This document shows, piece by piece, positions 25,309-38,201 of a stretch of 64,000 bases of DNA. A model generated the notes under the pieces. The model was not told the origin of the DNA and did no database searches. It was given only the letters and a program-made list of their open reading frames with translations. Source of the stretch: Erythrophleum ivorense (Eukaryota > Streptophyta > Magnoliopsida > Fabales > Fabaceae); contig JAIUCV010000002.1 of the NCBI GenBank assembly GCA_026724425.1, positions 2,051,001 to 2,115,000 of the forward strand, read 5' to 3'. Within the stretch, counting starts at the first letter, position 1. Every line of letters begins with the position of its first letter. The translations under genes were made by a program, and so were the position numbers.

Positions 25309-28300
25309 TTAAGGATTTTCAACGTGAAGTTCATAATATGGAGACTCATCCAGTTTCTGATTTGTCCCATCATCGCTGCCAACTTGTATAATAAATTTGA
25401 TACCAGAAGTGCCGGAAGGAATTTTGAGGTCAGAAACATAGAAACAGTTCACTTGTGCTACTCCAAGGTACTCTGGCATCGGCACTCGTCCTGTTTGTTC
25501 CGATAGTTTCTCCACATACACTTTGTAGTTAGGGAACACATAATTCTTACTATTTTTCGGGCTCCAAAAAAGTTTGAGACTAAGGGTCTTTGAACGCTGA
25601 GAATCTGATGTCCATTTGATGTATTCACCATTAACCAGCCATGAACTAGACACAGGAAAATCTGACTTACGGGCGGATGTCTTGATTGTGATATGACCAA
25701 GAACCGCAAAATAATCTGTTGGAGAAGCCACTGTGCTATCAGGGCCATGTGATCTCGATTTCAGTCTCGGCTCATTGAATGGAGGATCTGATCTGTAGCA
25801 CACCGCACGGATTTCTGTCAATATGTATCCATTCATAGTGATTGTACCTTCATGTACAACCCATTCAGGGGAAACTCCCTTAAGTTCCCGTGTCATGAGT
25901 ACTTTGTTGAATTTGTTTGAGAACTTATTCATTTCCCGGGACGTAAGAAGTACTGAAGTTCTTTCATTTGCAGTGGAAGTGAACTCAAGCACAACTCCCA
26001 ATGAAGAATTGCTATCAGATTTAACCTACATTAGTTGTAGATTTCATGAGTGAACTAGATCCAAGAAAAGAGCCAGGCTTGTCTGCGATATACCATTTGA
26101 CCAAGCAAAAAATGCCCCATTTCCTGTTTACTGATCGTGTAGCTTTGAGCTTATAGATGACAAATATATATTGTAGTTTTCACAAGGAGAGAGCTTACAG
26201 AATATATCAAGTGGATGGGTGATTCACCCACAGGAAACTCCACTTGAAAAATTCTCTTCTCGAAGTAAGTTTGCCCTTCAAGAGATCCTTTGAATGTAAT
26301 GTTCCCCCCTCCACTATAGGATTCTTCCTTAAAGCTGCAATTTGCAAGCAAGAAAACAAATGCTTGACATCTTGTCAAAGAAAAAACGTGCATGATAATA
26401 TAGGAAAAATTTGCACACTATCAGCTCGGCCATCAAACTCCAAATCTTGCTAATAAAGAAGTTCCAGAAAACAGCCCCATAATTAAAAGCAAGATTTAAA
26501 ATAGATCATATTTTCTAATCTCAGGAGACAAAAACAGTCCTTTGTAATTCAATAAGGATTACCTATGCTGAAGCTTCTTCGTATAACCTAAATATCTGAG
26601 TCACTCAGTTTTGTCTTCTGTTTAAGTACATTGACTTAGAACATATGAATTATACAACATATGCATTCTGTCTCACTTATAAATTAAAGAAAATTAGTTA
26701 AAAAAAAAAAAAAAAACAATATGTGCTTACTCCACGAAAGCTTGAATAGAAGAATTTGGAGTAGGATCAGCAAATTCAAGGAACGGCTGCACACAGACAT
26801 GTGCATTAGAATATAAACACTCTCAAAACAAGTATCACTAGTATCAATGAAGGGATTACAGATTAACAGACATGGCTCTGGGGTATAGTTACAACTAAAG
26901 GAACAAATTTGTCAGTAAACCATCCATTGAACAAGAAAAGAAATGTCAGTGATGGACATGAAGATCCGGCATAAAGCTTGGAGTGTTTGTCAAAGATCAC
27001 AAATATTGCACTTGTTACTGTAGATTAGTTTTATTAAAGTGATGTTACTGAATCTCAGAAATGACAAACAAGAAATCAATGAATGCTGTATATATGTATA
27101 TCCAACTATTGATATGGTACTTAGTTGAGTACATACCTGTAAGCCTTGGCAAGAAATGTTGCACCAAGTAGCATCAGATACTTTGTCCCCATCAACTGAA
27201 ATATGATAACCATGCCCCTGGAAGTAACAAAGAATGCCAACATTTGAAAGATGCACAAGAATCTGATCTAGAGTGTTCTTCCTCGAACTTTAGGTTAATT
27301 AACCATAATAGTAGCAGCAACCATAAAAAGATTGGGGAGCATCTCAAGGATTGCATTTAGTGAACTAATTGTAGAACCGTAAGTCTTAACCAAATGCACT
27401 GTTTATAAGCTAAAAATATACCATCACTTTTGTCTTATGACCAACTAATGGCAGAAGTTTATACTAAAGAGAATTATTTGGAGGTAACAAATTAAATATA
27501 ATATGATCTATATATCTATTACCAACACCAGAAAGCATTAAGTTTCATATTAGTCGTGTGGACAAATTGGAAGGAATCCGGCTGGGTCTTTTATTCTGAC
27601 TTTAAGCTACCAGACGAAAATTTTCTTTTATGGGAGGGTTTAAAGTTAGGTTTTGTATTGTTTATCCCTTCCTCTCAAGCATGTCACTCACTCAGCTAAA
27701 GGGGGATAAAGGAAAGTCCATCTTTTAGGACAAAAAAATTCTAATTCTAATTTTCATTTGCCCAACATATTCAGAAATTAATTTAAAAATAACTTCTACC
27801 AAAATTCAATATGAAATAGAAATTCTATCCAATTAAGAATGGGCAAAGTATTTTCAGAGTTTTATTCATACCAGCAGCTTCCAAAAGTCCCATGCAAAGG
27901 AAATCACTTGAGCAGAAATAGGAAGAAAGATAACAAAAAGGACGAGAATCCCAATTGTTTACCTGATCAAAATTTGTGTAGAATGGTAGTGTTCCAGAGT
28001 AATTTCGCAGTGCACCCCATGATTTCTCCACAAGACCCCACCAACTGCATTAACAAATGTAATGCAATGATGCAGGCACTGATATGAGTAAGACATTCAA
28101 AATGGGATCTCCATCATGAATACAAAACTTTATTTTGCCTAATATGAAAATGCAAGAAATTAGAAAACTTTTAAATTTGTGGCTGTAAGATTTTGAAAAT
28201 ATAATGGTAATTAGGTCTCTTTAAATTTTTTTTCACTATGCAATTATACCATAATCGTTGACTTTAGTAAGTCAAAAAAATTTTGATGACTCTCCAAGTG

Positions 28301-31300
28301 CAACGAGGGTCCAAGACATTGGGATATATTATCAAGTAACTCATTCAGGATCAAATACGAACAGTGAACATAGAATGATTAGTTACCTCACATAATGGTA
28401 ATTTATAAGTAAGATAAAAATACCAATACTTTATTGATTTCAGAGGTCAAAGAACTAATTATCTTGAATTACTGAACTAAAGACATCTGTGGACATCAGA
28501 AAGGAAAAAAATTGATTGTGGAATAAAGCATGAATTCTATTGTTTCTAAGTATATGCAGTGCATCTTCACACTGAAGTATTTGTTTCCTTTCATGTGATC
28601 AGAAAGAAATGTAATCAGAAGCAAGTTTATAAATTCAGAATTAATCATTTGGAATCATCAAAATACAATAGATAACCCACAAATAACACAGGATCCAAAT
28701 GATCCAGGCTTTACTTGTCACAAGCTACAGAAGTAATATAGTCAAAGCTTAAAACTTAAATATGCCATCGGAATTATATCAGATATTGAAGAGTAGCTTT
28801 TGGACAAGGATACTCAAATTCATCAGCTTTTCTTTAAAGGATTCTAGGTGGATATTCCAGCTTTTCTTTTGGACAATAATTAGCCTTTATGGGGTATCCA
28901 ATTTCTGTTCCTTTTGTATGTATTCAATTTTTGGGTGTTGCAACATAAATGGCCACATTACCGATTCTGAGCAGTCTGAAAATCTGGTGGTTGCTTAGTT
29001 TCATAGACCCATCCAGGAGCAAATATTGCAGCAGAGACATCATCCTTTCTTAGTACATCAAGAGCAACATTTGCCTGACACATCCAGCTTAAAGTCAAGA
29101 AACCACTAGAAATAACATATCCTATTTGCAAAATTACTCATATACTACTAGTGCCACCATATTATATATTAAACACAACTTGCAATGGGAAGAAAGGGAA
29201 AAATGGCATCTAATTACAGTCATCAAGAGTCTTAAAGAACAAGTACTGCAATTCCAGCAAAAGGAATATTAGAATACTCCTATCCTTAATAATAATAGTA
29301 GACCTTTGCCTCGGGCAGTCACTATAAAGAAAAACCAACAAATAGGTGCAAGTTGATGAACACAAAAAACTAATGACTTTTAGTGGGATAAAAAGTTGGG
29401 CACTTCACTAGGAAGAAATACAACATCAATTGAAAAAAAAAAAATTCTAAAGGCAATTATAAGCCTATAACTTAAAAAAAAAAATCTCTGATAAAGTCCA
29501 TAATATGCTAAAATAAAATCAAAGGTACTTTGATGGTTAATATATCTAGAATGCTCTGTGAGATCATATTTGAGTAATTTACTAGACTGCAAAGCACACA
29601 AGAAGCATTCAATAGCCTGGCAGTTGAAATGAGGAATACTAAGTTTTCTTATAGAAATTAAAATTTGGTTTTTGCCTGTTTGTTTGTTTTGTTTTGGATG
29701 TAATATACGGGAAGAATACCACATTAATTGAAAATATGCTTATATTGAAGTAAAAGAAGCAGTTAGTGTATCTAGGAGGGCCAAAATTTTAACTGTGAAG
29801 AAAAATTAAATTTTGAAATTTTTTTAAAATTTGTAATCCTAAAAGATTAAAAAGCCTAAAACTAGTGACAGCATCCCTTGCAATTAGAGGGCTGGTTGCA
29901 GGGGATCTATCTCAGTAATGGGTCAACTTCAGTTCCTAGAAGTTCTATGCAGAATAATATTGATTTCCAAATAAGTTAGATGTTGAAATAGTTGACATAT
30001 AATCTGCTGCTATACAATAAAATTTTGTAATATTGCAAACCACATACATTCCACTGTCCACCACCATATGTGTTCCTTCCGAATACATCAATTCCCATGT
30101 ACAAATCAAACTTTCTGTCACCAGCAACATCAGCAGAGAGCCTTGGATAGTCTTCCTAGATGGTACATAAGAAAATAGATTAAGGAAAATAATAATTGAT
30201 CAAACAGTAGTATTGCGGGAGCATACCAGGGAAATAGACAATACCTTCCACGTATAGTTTACAAAAATTCCATCACATATATCAAAGAAAGGCTTATTAT
30301 ATTCATCTAATTTATCTTGCCACTGTAATGTACCATTGATTGTAACACTGTCATACCTACATGAACGAGAAAAGACATCAAAGTCAAGTTTCGCACCATA
30401 AACAGAAATGAAATATTACAACAAAAATGAATTTGTATCTTCTAGTACTGACCATAATACTAATGATCCAGGCACTGAAGAATGCATTGTCAATGTCAAA
30501 TGGTTGACAAACTCCTTCAAATTAGCAATTTGCCCCGGATCCAATTCTACCTCCATGTTTATCTACAATTAAGTGCTGGTGTTTCAATCACTAACAAGAT
30601 CACAAGAATACAATAAATCCAATGCTTCAAATTAATAGAAGAATAGTTACATATCTGTTTCTCATTATAATTATACATATTGCCCCTAACAAGATTTTCT
30701 TCATAATTCCAATGTCATTGAGAATGTCTTTAAATTTCTTCGCACATGAACATTGGACGGTACTTAGATCAAACAAATTCTTTATGCAACTTCAACTCGA
30801 TAGCCAAATTTTGTGGAACCCAAACTTATAATATTCTAGTTCAACAAATTTTAATTTGTCACTATCACTATATTTGCATGTGGACAATCTGCTGCACAGC
30901 TAGATCAAGAAGTTCACCCCTCGTATCATAATAAATATCACAATTATCAATGGAAACCGCCTTTTACTTTGATTTAAATTTATATAGACATGTGTTTGAA
31001 CCATGCTAAGCACGCAAAAATGATGAATTTTTTACCAGCCACCCATCAAAGCCTAAAGCAGCCGCAAGCTCTGCCAAACGCTCTGCATACATTTGTGCAG
31101 ACCCCTTAGTTGCAAGCATCGCATTACAGACAGCCCTTCCCTCATCCCACTCTGTGATGAAAGTTCCCAACACCTACGATATCAAAGGTACAACCAAGAA
31201 AGTTCAAGTACAAGTTCCTTCAATAAATCAATTTGAAACTAGTTATAAGATGAGTGATGCAATGACATTGTCCGCCTTTTGTGATTAAGTTATACGCAAT

Positions 31301-32009
31301 AAAGGATGTTAGAAAAACCAACCAGCAACAAAGAAATTCAAATGCCATAACGCCTGAGCCACCCCAGATAACATTCAGCATAGAAGTTTAGGATTACCAT
31401 CTAATCTCGTATCAGTTAAACTACCTTAATAACTAGTTTTTAATGAAGCATAGAATTTATAAGCTTCGACAAACTTGGCCACAAAAAAATTATTTGTGAA
31501 TCATTTAAAAAGTCACCTCATTGCTTAAAGGATTTTCAACAGTTCCTCGTCCACCATGTTAAGCGACAATCTCACAACACAATCATTAAAAGATCAAGTA
31601 CCTTAACGCCATGACGATGACCTGTATTTGTCCAACAAGGAGGAGGAAGCGTAACAAGACTATGAGAAAAGTACACAAACACATCGATCAAATGCCAATG
31701 CCATATGGCATAGGCATCGGCATTAGTGCCCCCCTGAACCCACTTATCATCAATATAACCCCCAGCCATATCATGGCACACAAGCAATCTACGCCTGTTG
31801 GGTAATGAAGAAGAAGAAAAAGAACCACCACCACTTCGAATGGGAACCGAAGCTTTGTTAAAAGGGTAGTGAAAGGAGTCAAAATAGGACAGCGACTCCA
31901 GGTCATGGAGGGTTTTGATAGGATAAGAAATGGGGACGGAGGGTTGTGTGGGATCAAAGGTTGGGGTGTCGGAAGCAGATTGATGAGGCTCTGATTCTGA
32001 ATTGGACAT
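25309..32009 (-). CDS. ENGASE: cytosolic endo-beta-N-acetylglucosaminidase (GH85)
   Basis: Eleven exons, in coding order: 32009-31602, 31173-31036, 30562-30453, 30356-30245, 30155-30048, 29074-28962, 28044-27963, 27217-27137, 26786-26731, 26334-26199 and 26025-25309. All junctions are GT-AG and in phase, giving 686 aa; Arabidopsis ENGASE85A is about 680. The enzyme cuts between the two core GlcNAc residues of N-glycans and free oligosaccharides in the cytosol, helping turn over misfolded glycoproteins. The GH85 barrel covers roughly residues 40-370: LVCHDMAGGYIDDKW, TLPPPCWTNTGHRHGVKVLG, and the catalytic segment GFDGWLINME, in which Asn184 and Glu186 are the expected catalytic pair. YDSVT, DGIFVNYTWK and FAPGWVYET follow. 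The C-terminal half (with SGGGNITFKGSL) is the beta-sandwich region. No signal peptide is seen, consistent with a cytosolic enzyme. The start at 32009 lies just after a TATA box; an upstream in-frame ATG at 32117 precedes that box. Confidence 0.95.
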
Positions 32010-32076
32010 GGTGAGAGAGAGGATATTTTGTAGAATGTAACGAAGAGTGTTTCGTGAAGAGATTAAGAATTGGCGG

Positions 32077-32084
32077 TTTATATA
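32077..32084 (-). promoter_or_regulatory. TATA box of ENGASE
   Basis: On the minus strand the sequence reads TATATAAA, 68-75 bases before the ATG at 32009. This supports 32009 over the upstream in-frame ATG at 32117. Confidence 0.6.
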
Positions 32085-35000
32085 GGGTCGAAAGCGCCGA
32101 GGAATCATCCCATCCAAAACGGCACGGCATCGTTCCGGAACCTGGGATGAAGCTACCGGGGTCTTTCCACAGTGGGTCCCAGAAATTTATGGAGTCTTTT
32201 TGGTCGTTGGTGATAAGAGTCATCGACAGCGATCATTGAGCGGGAAGTGAAGATTGACTTATGGCATCGACTTCCCATGGCAAGTCATCGGAGATGGTCA
32301 TCCAGCTGGTCCGTGGAAGCGTAGTTTGTACTGGTTAGTTCGTAATTGCCAACTCGCTCGAGTAAATTTTGTGTTTTGAACTAAAATTATTACTGAGGTT
32401 TTTTTTTTAAATTTTTAACCTGTGAGAAATTGTTATTTATTCTCAATTTAGTATACATAAGGGAATAAAAAATTTTAAGGATTAGAAATAATTTTTATAT
32501 TTTTTAAAAAATAATAAAAAATGAAAATTTTTAAATTATAATTTCAAAAGTATAATAAATACTGTAAAAAAAATCCTTTTTCTTTATCTAACCAAATAGG
32601 TTATAACATTTTTATTGGGATAAATCCTATGATTCAAGGAAAAGGACACGTCTAAATGCATATATAGTCATAAGCTAATTTTTTTATGGCAAATTCAAAT
32701 TAATTATTTGAATCCTTTAAAATTTTTTATCTTAGCTTTTTGTTGATAAATTTAAAGAAAGAAAAAGAAATTAAGATCCTCTCATATGCACACTATCTCC
32801 TGCGCACATGGGAGAGGATTTAAAACTAGATCTACTATTTTTTTAATTTTTGTAAGAGAAATAAAATATAAAATAAAAATAATTTTTAACTTATGAACTT
32901 AAATAAATGATGATTAAGATAAGTTTTTTTAAAAAAATATTAAATCTAACCTGTTTAAATACTCTCACATATCCATGGGAGAGAATCTCAATTTTAAAAG
33001 GAGAAAAAGAATAAAATAAAATAAAAGTGTACAAAGCTTATGCAATAAGTCTTGGATTTGGATTCTCTACATTACTCTCTCTATTTTTTTTTATTGTCAA
33101 ATTTGGACTTTTTAATTTAATTTGGACGGTCTAAATCTATTTTTTTTAATTTAAGAAAATAAATACTTTTAAACAAAGCAAAATTTAAAATAGAAATAAT
33201 TTTTTAACTGAGTTTTAATAAAAATAAAATTTGACCCTTAAAAAATAAAATTTAAATTTGGACTATTCAAATTTAAATGTAAACAATTCAGATTTCATGA
33301 AAAAGAATAATGGGGAGAGTTTAGGAGAGAGGATCTATTTCTATAAGTCTCTCATACTCTCTTTCTTTTTTTATCAGTCTCTCTCTAATTTTTCGAAAAA
33401 ATTACAACAAAGAATTTTAGAGAATCTATACTCTCTTTTGAAGGACAGATAGAAAAACCCACCACTCAATTGTTTAACTACATGTTGGTAATTTTTTTTA
33501 AAAAAATTCTTTAACTAACATTATCTATTAAACATATAAGTAACTTTAACATTACTCGTCATGGAGTTAGTAGAATGCTTGAATCCCTTTTCAATTGTAC
33601 TATCATATTTACCAACTCCCTGGCACCTATGTTCGACATTTTTGGCGTAAGGGTCTATTAAGGGATGGGGAATACTGAGGGGCAAGCAAAAACCAATAAT
33701 AGAGATTGCCAATTTTCTTAGGGAAAAATGGCCACCAAAAGAAGTTCTTGATGCCAAGGTCCATTCGAATTTGAACTTTGAAAATGATCTATTACACTTT
33801 TTTCTTTTAAGAAATATCTAAATTACATGGTCATTTCTCTTATTTTGAAAGTTTACCGTCTTCTCCCTAAAAATAAAAGATGTGTTACATTACTTTTTCT
33901 ATAACACAAGATAACATATAATTATATATTTTTGTTGACCAAAATTATATTTATTATTTATATAATATAACAAGTGTTAAATATATATTTAACCAATATA
34001 AAAATAGTCAAATATTTAAATTTAAAATAAATTAAATTTATACTTTTTAACATAAAATATATTATATTAAAATAAAAATTTTAAAAATATTTTTTAAGAA
34101 GTTATGTTTTTAATAAAAAATCAATATTATTTTTGAGATTATTTCATCATACGTTAGTTTCGGAGAAATTTGTATGTTTTTATAATATATAAAAATTTGT
34201 ATAATTTTAACATATTTTAGGAGAAAGAAAAATAACTTACTTACAAGAAAAAAGAGTTCAGTTTTGCATACAACATAGTTTAAAATTGTGTGTTTTTTTT
34301 TTTGATAGGATTTTTTTTCTTTTAGATTAATTAATTAATTACTTTTAATGCGAAGATATATTTTAATTATTGTTGCTCATAATACTACTTAACATCTAAA
34401 CTTATAACAATTTAAAACTGTAGAATTCTAGTAACTTGATGAAGGAAAGGTTTGATTGAGAATTTGTGTTCGTACAGAGAGGCTTATAAAGTTGTGGTTA
34501 TTTATGAGCCACAGATATGTTGTATAAGTAACATTAGTGCATGCAATAATGGAGGATTTTATTTATTAACTTGGATTGCAGGTGATTCTTTTTCCTATAG
34601 ACTATGGTCTCATTTGATATGCTAAATCTCTTTTTAATTGAAGAATTGAAAAGAATTTGTCATAATAATGTTATATCCCCTAATGGCTAAACAAATCAAT
34701 ATTGATGATCTGAAATTGAGTCTTTAAAAAAAAAGTTGGCTTCAATTCGATGAATTTGAATCTTTCAATTCTAAAGATAACTTTAATATTAACAAGTCAA
34801 AATTTATTGGTATCTTGACTGTTTGAGAATGTTTGCACATATGACTTTTTGATTAATATTTGAAAAAATTATCTTATAATGCTTATGTTTGTCCAATAAT
34901 AACTGTTTTATCCATTGAATTTCGTGCAAATTACATATTGGTTTAAAATTGTACATGAGTCATAATCAAAAGATCTGTAAATATGACATATGATTTCACG

Positions 35001-35340
35001 GTTGAAAGAATTACATGTAGTCTAACTATTTGGCAATCTTGTTTACATACTAAAATAAAGATCCGGATAAATTCGTATGATTGTTTCTCATTGGTACTAT
35101 TTACCAAAATATAATCTAATCGAAAATTTTTCTTTAAAAGTAGCTTATTAGAGGTTAAATGGTAAATGTTTTAATATTAGACGATTGGGTAAAGTTGATT
35201 CAAAGATTTTAATTTTGATTACGCATATTAGCTGGGAAGGGAAGTATAACCCGTGAAGAATCTTTAAATGACAATGCTTCTATGCTAAGCGCCTAGTCCC
35301 TCCTTCCAAGTAATTCCAGGCTATGCAATATTAATATTAT
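32085..35340. other. spacer between ENGASE and the RH18 relic
   Basis: It begins with the ENGASE upstream region, including a GC-richer stretch to about 32340. The rest is AT-rich with no recognisable exon. A diverged copy of the 5284-5600 repeat lies at about 33946-34220. Confidence 0.5.
33946..34220. repeat. dispersed AT-rich repeat, copy 2
   Basis: It shares several ordered blocks, in the same orientation, with 5284-5600. It is non-coding and boundaries are approximate. Confidence 0.4.
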
Positions 35341-35530
35341 AGTGCCATAGTGCTCTTCTTGGGGCCATGCCCGTGATGCTTTGATTTCCATTCATGTGAT
35401 TTAAATGGCTCTGCAAGTAATTGTTCACTGAGTTGCTTTCAACCTCGCCGTTGAAATCTCATAACTCCGCGGGCTTATCCTCTTGGATGTCTTGCAGTAT
35501 TTGCTTCAGAGGACTTTCATGGGCACTAAA
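35341..35530 (-). pseudogene. unidentified coding relic with an in-frame stop
   Basis: The minus strand reads as plausible protein for about 60 codons, starting AHESPLKQILQDIQEDKPAE at about 35525. After one further residue (Leu) comes an in-frame TGA, and the frame then continues through DFNGEVESNSVNNYLQSHL and NHMNGNQSITGMAP. Codon use and composition are protein-like, unlike the surrounding AT-rich spacer, and the segment keeps one frame on both sides of the stop. I do not recognise the family. It could be the tail of a dead gene or a misplaced exon of a neighbour. No flanking exon was found with confidence, although a possible short protein-like stretch lies at 35846-36037. Confidence 0.45.
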
Positions 35531-36227
35531 ACAACTTAAATAAAAGAAAAGATGCAAGCAAAGTTAGATGCAATGATTCCAGGGACTAGCCTACTTTAAG
35601 GTTAAAGCTCCCTCCCAAAGGGGACTTTAGTCTTAATTCATTAACAGTAGGCACTGACTACACCGCACAACTTTTGAAGATTACTTTGTTTATTGGTGAT
35701 ACAAACGCAAAATCATGGTTGTTGAAGTCTCAATCTCAATTGTATTGCCTATAATGATCAATTTTGATCTCGGATAAAATTGAAATCTATTAAGATGATC
35801 ATGTAATCTTATGATCTTACAATTCTATCCTAATCTGAAAACCTATCATTTATGATAAGAAAAGAAAAAATCGAAGCCCCAGTTTCTCTTCCTCAAAACT
35901 GACTCCAATTTGCTCACATCAATTTCAGCTTCACGTGCACAATGGCATATTCTCCCACTCTTCCTTTCATTTTGCTTGCACGCCAATGGGCAGTAGCGGT
36001 TTGGGAGGAGAATTGATTCTCCCAGTATACGCAACAATATGTGTGTGTGTGTGTGTATAGGTGAGACAAGCTGCAGAAGCTATACAAGCGTTTCATCGCC
36101 TAAAATACAATCGGTCCTATTGATGCTTTTTCCTCAGAAAGGTTATATTGAGATTATAAAATTTTATTTGATGTCCTCCGAAATTGACATCTTCAACTGG
36201 TACAAAACCCTCAGGGGAAAGTGAGTT

Positions 36228-38201
36228 GTGTTTTACCTCTGGCATTGAAGGAAGTTGCAATAAGCCATATCCCATATCCAATTTACCAATTTCAAGTTCT
36301 ATCCACCTATAAGGAAGAGTAATAACAAGATTTCAAATGTAATCTATGTAGGATTTCAAATGGCAATTAATAAAGGAAGAGAACAAAAATAGATAATCCG
36401 TATAAGGTACATCTTCAAGGTCAGGAAGACACCTGCACTATACAATCAACGCCAGGTACGTGAAGTCCATGTGCTGCAACATCCGTACATAAAAGAATTC
36501 CATCTGGAAAGGATGTAAATGAAGCTAGTGTTTTTTCCTAGCAGTCTACAAGGCAGAAAATAATACACAAGCAAGCAACAAATAGTTAAATTAAAAAAAT
36601 AGAAAATAATCACCAATGTGAAAAGCAATAATGAGTTACAAAAATGCGAAGCTGACATAGTGACTAAAGCTTGCAGCCAATTTTATACTTGCTTCGTCTT
36701 TAGTGAAGGGGGATGAAGAAGAAAACTTTCAAAACAAAAAGGCGAGGAAGGACAACTGCCCAATAGTCAACACAAGCAAATGTTATGAAATATCTGCATT
36801 AGAGTAGAAATTATGTTTAAGTATGATAAGTTATTCTTCTGTTACTAAAATCACATTATTATCCTCGTGTATCTCGTATTATAATTTTTCTCGAATAATT
36901 CTAATCAAGGATATTTACAAGCTGCAATGGTTTCTTATCTGTCTCACATTCCTAGTACTGCAAAATTTAAAGAAAAAGATTTAGATGAATATAAAAGCAA
37001 AGGGTGAGCATAGCTTGTATCAAGCATCTATTAGCCAAACAGGTAATATATTATATGGACTCTGATAAGAATACCAGAGACTCATTATTAAATTACTGGC
37101 CAGTATTCAAGTAATTCCATTACTGCAGTGAGAGTGTAAAGCCACTAGACAGCAAAGTTTTGCCTAAACTGTAGTAGGCTAGCTTGCCTCATACCTCAAT
37201 ATCCTGAAGGTGTCTTTTAAGAGACTAGTTGTTGTGATGCTGCAGGATCATATAGACATTTACTTGTTTTCTTCCTGCCCGAACTTCAACCCTCGCAGGG
37301 TTCCCCAATCTTGCTTTAGAAAGCTCTTCAACAACCTCAGTTTGAGTAGCAGAGAATACACCAGTTTATGAAGCTTTGGTTAAGTGAGACATGATCGAAG
37401 TTATCAGGTTCTGGAATCCTATATCTAAGAGTCTATCAGTCTCATCTAAAATCAAAATCTGTAATTACAAACATAATCACAATCATGTCTTCTGAGCTCT
37501 AACTAAAGTGGTAAAAAAACACAACACATACGACATTCCACCATTTCTCGTCAAAGTTTCCAACTACTGCTATTTTCATAACATTACATCTTGAACCTGT
37601 GCTAATGCATACGTTCCATTAAAGATTAAGGATCTCAAAGCAGGATGCAGATGTGAGTTAAAACTTATATTGCCAGAGAAATCTCTACATTCTTTCTATG
37701 GTATATTCTTGCATGTTTTAGATAAACATCATAAAAGCATAATTAGAAATCAATAGCGAAACAAATACCTCAAGGTGTTCAAAATGCAAGACATCCATTC
37801 TGTTGAATATATCATATGGCCGCCCAGGTGTGCTAATCAATATATTTGCTCCTCCCTCCCCTATTTTCTTCATGTCTGCTTTCACTTCTACTCCGTCAAC
37901 AAGGAGCATGGACTTAACATTCACTGATGCGGAAATGAAAGGTTGGGCAACATGGTATATTTGGGATGATAGCTCCTTTGAGCGAGATATAATTGTACCC
38001 AGTACTACAAATAATGAAAAGCGGAAGAGTCATGAACAAATAGGCACCTTACATATCAAACTAGAAACAGATGATAAAAGTCTAAAGCACATGATTTGAA
38101 TCAAACTTCTTGGCAATTTTTTCTTTTCCGTGTTATTTCTTATCTCACACTTCCCTCATTACTCAAAGAAACAGAATCTCAGCAAGTGGAACAACAAATG
38201 C
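36228..38201 (-). pseudogene. RH18: DEAD-box RNA helicase RH18-like, decayed multi-exon pseudogene
   Basis: Fragments appear in the order of a DEAD-box helicase of the RH18/Spb4-like type, with introns kept, so it is a decayed gene and not a retrocopy. Near 38201 AFVVPLAEIL runs into a stop. Exon-like 38004-37769 carries motif Ia as SRSKEL in place of PTREL, followed by VEVKADMKKI and the motif Ib segment STPGR. Exon-like 37458-37264 has motif II as DETD, not DEAD, an in-frame TAA at 37366-37368, then FSATQTEVVEELSKA (motif III SAT). A segment at about 36793-36700 reads ACVDYWAVVLPRL then IPLH and a stop. At about 36527-36434 it reads GILLCTDVAAHGLHVPG, where motif V would be ARGLDIPG. At about 36307-36228 it reads KLDMGYGLLQLPSMPEVK. 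The 5' end with motif Q and most of motif I is missing. Confidence 0.88.

Noticed and set aside
32010..32117. N-terminal extension of ENGASE from an upstream in-frame ATG at 32117.
   Set aside because: The ATG lies upstream of the TATA box at 32077-32084, and the extension does not resemble the start of other plant ENGASE proteins.
31611..32239. Several frames overlapping ENGASE exon 1 on both strands.
   Set aside because: They are shadows of the first ENGASE exon and its promoter.
35846..36037. Minus-strand frame of 63 codons between the unknown relic and the RH18 relic.
   Set aside because: Some text looks protein-like, but I cannot match it to RH18 or anything else, so it is mentioned only as a possible companion of the relic at 35341.
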